Assembly (NCBI GenBank): GCA_002713555.1
Contig: PATG01000039.1
Span: forward strand, 1-9,004
DNA: 9,004 nt
Origin: Planctomycetaceae bacterium
GTDB lineage: Bacteria > Planctomycetota > Planctomycetia > Pirellulales > Lacipirellulaceae
Reading direction: 5' to 3'
The notes under the pieces were generated by a model that made no database searches, was not told where the DNA came from, and worked only from the letters and a program-made list of their open reading frames with translations. Below, in pieces: positions 5,963-9,004 of the stretch (the first letter of the stretch is position 1; each line of letters starts with the position of its first letter). The position numbers were made by a program, and so were the translations under genes.

Positions 5963-8230
5963 ATGTCCAACTTGAACGACACGATCCTCAGCCACGTCAA
6001 CTCTCCGAACTATAAACCGGTAAAGCCCAAGGTAATTGCTAAGCAATTGGGACTTGAAAATGCAGATGCCTCGAAGTTAAAGCGAACAATCAAACGGCTC
6101 GTCAAAGAAGGCAAGCTGGCGTATGGACCAAGTCATTTGGTGTGTTCTGTACTAGGCGGTAGAGAAGAAAGCCACGGTCCTAATAAACGCAAAAACTCGA
6201 AACACGTGGTGGGAACCTTTCGACGTGTGCAAGGTGGATTCGGTTTTGTCCGGCCCGAAAATACGCCTGCAACCGAAGGTCGAGATGCAGATATTTACAT
6301 CCCCGCAAATAACGCGGGAGACGCAGCCAACGGCGATACGGTCCGACTGCGTCTCAGCGGTAAAAAAGGCCGCTTGGGCAAACAAGAAGGTCGAGTCATT
6401 GACATTGTCGAGCGCGCCACAAATCAATTTGTTGGCACCTACTTCATCCGAGATGGAATGGGCTACGTGCAAGTCGACGGCAAACTCTTCACGGAACCCA
6501 TCTATGTTGGTGACCCTGGCGCCAAAGGTGCTCAGCCCGACGATAAAGTTGTGCTCGAAATGGTTCGCTTCCCCTCGCATCTGCGTGACGGCGAAGGAGT
6601 CCTGGTCGATATTCTCGGCAACCGGGGCCAACCGGGTGTGGACACGCTCTCAATCATCCATGAATTCAACTTGCCCGGCGAATTTGACGAGGACGCATTA
6701 GAAAATGCCCGCAAACAAGCCGAAAAATTTGACGAATCCATAACCGGTCGACGCAAAGATCTCACCACCGAAACCGTAATCACCATCGACCCCGCCACGG
6801 CACGTGACTTTGACGATGCAATTTCACTCACAAAAAACCAAAACGGACATTGGGAACTGGGAGTCCACATTGCAGACGTATCTCATTTTGTACGCCCCAA
6901 GTCGGCACTCGATCGAATGGCAAAAGATCGAGCCACGAGCGTCTATTTGCCCGATCGTGTGATCCCCATGCTGCCAGAAGTAATCTCGAACAATCTGGCT
7001 AGCTTACAACCCGACAAAGTACGCTATGCAATGACAGCCCGAATCGAGTTTAGCCCAGAAGGGAATCGAGTTGATACGCAGGTCTTCAAGAGTGCCATCA
7101 AGAGTTGCCGGCGCTTTACCTACGAGGAAGTCGACTGCTTTCTGGCCGATCGTGCTGGCTGGAAACGCAAGCTCACCCCCGAAGTTCATGGCCTGGTGGG
7201 CCGTATGCACGAACTGGCAATGCTACTTCGCCAGCGCCGGATGAAACGAGGTTCGCTGGAACTGACCATGCCAGAGCTTTCGATAGATCTCGACAAGAAC
7301 GGCCAGGTTACGGGTGCTCATCTGGAAGAAAATACCGTGAGCCATCAGATCATTGAAGAGTTTATGCTCATCGCGAATGAAGCCGTCGCTGAAATGTTAC
7401 ACGACAATGGGTTGATCTTTCTGAGGCGTGTGCATGGGGCGCCCGACCCTCGAAAACTCAAAGCACTCAATGAATTCGTCAAAGAACTCGGCTTGAAAAC
7501 AGAAAGCCTGGAAAGTCGTTTTGCACTGCAGGAATTGCTTGAAACCGTGAAAGGGGATTCTCGCCAACATGCAGTGAACTACTCACTGCTTCGCTCGATG
7601 CAGCGAGCCATTTATAGCCCCGAGGAGGAAGGGCACTACGCCCTGGCAAGTACCTGCTACTGCCATTTTACTTCACCCATCCGGCGTTATCCCGATTTGA
7701 CGATTCACCGGCTGATTGACGCCGTGAATCGTGGAAAACCCCCTCAGCAAGACTTAGGCAACTTACTCAATTTGGGTGACCACTGCAGCGAACGTGAACA
7801 GCGTGCAACCGCAGCGGAGCGCGAGCTGACGAAAGTAAAATTGCTGCACTTCCTCGAAGATAAGGTGGGCATGGAGCTGGAGGGCATCGTTACTGGCGTG
7901 GAAAGCTTCGGACTCTTTGTCATGGGCACACAGTTACCAGCTGAAGGCTTTGTACATATTAGTGCCCTTTCAGACGACTACTACAAGTATGAAAAATCAG
8001 GACATGTCATCAAAGGCTTTCGCTCAGGCAATACCTACCGGCTAGGCGACAAGGTCCAAGTGGCCGTCGCGTCAGTCGATGTCGAACGGCGAGAATTGGA
8101 TTTCAGATTACTCAAAAAAACAGGGGGTCCTGCCATCAAATCCAAGAAGAGCCGGCAAGGCCAGAAAAAGTCCACTAAAAAGGACAACCCTGGGAGTCGC
8201 AAGAAACCAAAGAAAAAACGCCCTCGATAA
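5963..8230 (+). CDS. rnr: Ribonuclease R (RNB-family 3'-5' exoribonuclease)
   Basis: RNase R degrades RNA processively from the 3' end and can pass through structured RNA; it acts in mRNA decay and in quality control of rRNA and tRNA. The 755 residues show the full architecture: an N-terminal helix-turn-helix-like region (about 1-62, PKVIAKQLGL...LKRTIKRLVKEGKL), cold-shock domain 1 (about 82-150, GTFRRVQGGFGFVRPEN), cold-shock domain 2 (about 155-235), the RNB catalytic domain (about 265-590), an S1 domain (about 636-718, GMELEGIVTGVESFGLFV) and a Lys/Arg-rich tail (720-755). The four metal-binding aspartates are present: Asp276, Asp282, Asp284 and Asp285 in TIDPATARDFDDAI, aligning with Asp272/278/280/281 of the E. 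coli enzyme. The RNB C-terminal signature HFTSPIRRYPDL (568-579) is intact. There is no Shine-Dalgarno before ATG 5963; the bases before it are tctcctggctaccc. It is codirectional with the YhaM-family gene upstream. Confidence 0.97.
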   Translation: MSNLNDTILSHVNSPNYKPVKPKVIAKQLGLENADASKLKRTIKRLVKEGKLAYGPSHLVCSVLGGREESHGPNKRKNSKHVVGTFRRVQGGFGFVRPENTPATEGRDADIYIPANNAGDAANGDTVRLRLSGKKGRLGKQEGRVIDIVERATNQFVGTYFIRDGMGYVQVDGKLFTEPIYVGDPGAKGAQPDDKVVLEMVRFPSHLRDGEGVLVDILGNRGQPGVDTLSIIHEFNLPGEFDEDALENARKQAEKFDESITGRRKDLTTETVITIDPATARDFDDAISLTKNQNGHWELGVHIADVSHFVRPKSALDRMAKDRATSVYLPDRVIPMLPEVISNNLASLQPDKVRYAMTARIEFSPEGNRVDTQVFKSAIKSCRRFTYEEVDCFLADRAGWKRKLTPEVHGLVGRMHELAMLLRQRRMKRGSLELTMPELSIDLDKNGQVTGAHLEENTVSHQIIEEFMLIANEAVAEMLHDNGLIFLRRVHGAPDPRKLKALNEFVKELGLKTESLESRFALQELLETVKGDSRQHAVNYSLLRSMQRAIYSPEEEGHYALASTCYCHFTSPIRRYPDLTIHRLIDAVNRGKPPQQDLGNLLNLGDHCSEREQRATAAERELTKVKLLHFLEDKVGMELEGIVTGVESFGLFVMGTQLPAEGFVHISALSDDYYKYEKSGHVIKGFRSGNTYRLGDKVQVAVASVDVERRELDFRLLKKTGGPAIKSKKSRQGQKKSTKKDNPGSRKKPKKKRPR

Positions 8231-8260
8231 GAATCCAGGCATTTCTACCTCCAGCCACCG

Positions 8261-8350
8261 CACGACGAAACTGATGAAATATCCGGGCTAGAATACGCGC
8301 TGCAAACCGCTAGAATACATTGCGACGAAACGAATGGAATATCCGGACTA
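8261..8350. repeat. Nested direct repeats in the rnr-gcvT intergenic region
   Basis: A 30-bp block at 8261-8290 recurs at 8321-8350, exactly 60 bp later, with 24 of 30 bases equal and no gap; cgacgaaa and atccgg are identical in both. Between them the 10-mer gctagaatac occurs twice (8287-8296 and 8309-8318, 22 bp apart), each copy containing TAGAAT, a -10-like hexamer. The block ends 10 bp before the gcvT start. It may hold promoters or operators of gcvT, or be a remnant of a local duplication; no -35 was recognised at the proper distance. I see no clear intrinsic terminator after rnr and no glycine-riboswitch aptamer. Confidence 0.6.
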
Positions 8351-8360
8351 ACCCTGTTTT

Positions 8361-9004
8361 ATGGATCTCTGTGGTATGTCAACTGGGCTCTCAACGGATA
8401 GGCAGCTTGCTTGCACCCCACTTCACGACTGGCACGCCGCTCAAGGCGCCCGTTTGGTCGATTTTGCCGGTTGGTCCATGCCGGTCCAATATACATCGAT
8501 CGTTGAAGAGCATCTGGCCACGCGCCATAAGGTGGGACTATTTGACATCTCGCATATGGGTCGTCTGGAAATATCTGGTCCAACGGCAACGGCTTATCTG
8601 GATCGCCTGTTAACACGTCGCGTGACCGACATGAAACCCGGGCAAATCCGCTATTCCCTCGTTTGTAGTGAAGCTGGTGGAATCCTGGATGACATTCTGG
8701 TCTACCGATTGAATGAGGACGTAGGACAGCCAGCTTATATGCTGGTTGTGAATGCAAGTAATCGAAAAAAGATAATTCAGTGGCTAGAAGATCATACGCA
8801 AAAAGACATAAGTCTTGAGGATCAGACCCTGACTACGGCGATGCTTGCCGTCCAAGGACCGCAAGCAGTAAAAATCGTGCAGGATCTATTTGACTGGAAT
8901 CTGCATGCGTTGCACTATTACACTGGCAATTCGGTTAAACTGGGGAACGAGACCTGTTACCTCAGCCGTACAGGTTACACGGGCGAAGACGGCTGTGAGA
9001 TAAT
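8361..9004 (+). CDS. gcvT: Aminomethyltransferase (glycine cleavage system T protein), N-terminal part
   Basis: GcvT transfers the aminomethyl carbon from lipoylated H protein to tetrahydrofolate, releasing ammonia and giving 5,10-methylene-THF. The first 214 codons of about 370 are present; the gene runs off the right edge. Family features in order: TPLHDWHAAQGARLVDFAGWSMPVQY (19-44), EEHLATRHKVGLFDISHMGR (49-68), GGILDDILVY (106-115) holding the catalytic Asp that corresponds to Asp101 of the E. coli protein, VVNASNRKK, AVQGP, and the folate-region signature SRTGYTGEDGCEI at the edge. A second in-frame ATG at 8376 (MSTGLSTDRQ) is an equally possible start; neither has a Shine-Dalgarno. It lies 130 bp after rnr behind nested direct repeats. 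The usual partner gcvH would be expected just outside the window on the right, but this cannot be seen. Confidence 0.96.
   Translation, partial: MDLCGMSTGLSTDRQLACTPLHDWHAAQGARLVDFAGWSMPVQYTSIVEEHLATRHKVGLFDISHMGRLEISGPTATAYLDRLLTRRVTDMKPGQIRYSLVCSEAGGILDDILVYRLNEDVGQPAYMLVVNASNRKKIIQWLEDHTQKDISLEDQTLTTAMLAVQGPQAVKIVQDLFDWNLHALHYYTGNSVKLGNETCYLSRTGYTGEDGCEI

Noticed and set aside
6152..6631. A 159-residue minus-strand open frame opposite rnr.
   Set aside because: It lies wholly antisense to the cold-shock domains of RNase R, which carry clear protein-level signatures; the antisense frame has no recognisable domain or start signals.
8264..8331. Hammerhead-ribozyme-like strings: ctgatga (8271-8277) with gaaac nearby (first copy overlapping it, second at 8327-8331).
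   Set aside because: The bases after ctgatga and before the second gaaac cannot pair to make stem II, and the first gaaac overlaps the ctgatga so no stem fits between them. It is a chance match. The same string as a C box was rejected for lack of a paired D box and terminal stem.
8359..8757. A 132-residue minus-strand open frame opposite gcvT.
   Set aside because: The plus strand encodes highly conserved GcvT sequence here; the minus-strand product shows no recognisable family.

Overview
The window looks like chromosomal DNA of a planctomycete-like bacterium, probably Pirellulaceae-related. This is inferred from the gene types: a DUF1573 exported protein beside an 'EPCGC' calcineurin-phosphoesterase-like protein, a type 3 (short, archaeal-like) prolyl-tRNA synthetase, and a near absence of Shine-Dalgarno sequences (only one of seven genes has a convincing one). 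Nothing in it looks mobile: there is no transposase, integrase, tRNA, rRNA or CRISPR array. Gene density is high and all seven genes read as intact, two of them cut by the window edges.

Layout. The left half (about 1-4615) is on the minus strand and is read from right to left: proS (prolyl-tRNA synthetase), then a DUF4416 protein 53 bp downstream, then an exported DUF1573 protein 48 bp further on. After a 143-bp gap holding a weak terminator and a small tandem duplication comes the start of an exported metallophosphoesterase-fold protein that runs off the left edge. The right half (4803-9004) is on the plus strand: a YhaM-family 3'-5' exoribonuclease (OB-fold plus HD domain), RNase R, and the first 214 codons of gcvT (aminomethyltransferase, glycine cleavage T protein), cut by the right edge. 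The two halves diverge from a 187-bp intergenic region between proS and the YhaM gene.

How the genes relate. The two plus-strand nucleases both degrade RNA from the 3' end but belong to unrelated families (HD metal-dependent and RNB), so this is a small RNA-decay neighbourhood. The DUF1573 and phosphoesterase-like proteins both carry N-terminal export signals and probably act outside the cytoplasmic membrane. Their pairing is suggestive, but the sequence does not prove a joint function. ProS and GcvT are housekeeping enzymes.

Points of interest: the phosphoesterase-like protein has lost most of its metal ligands and gained a Cys-Gly-Cys motif; the DUF1573 protein has a codon-aligned 15-bp tandem repeat in its linker; a 14-bp tandem duplication doubles the U-tract after the DUF1573 gene; and an approximately 30-bp block is duplicated at exactly 60-bp spacing just before gcvT. 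I did not find a clear new multi-gene system. The best candidate for unexplained biology is the exported DUF1573 / degenerate phosphoesterase pair.
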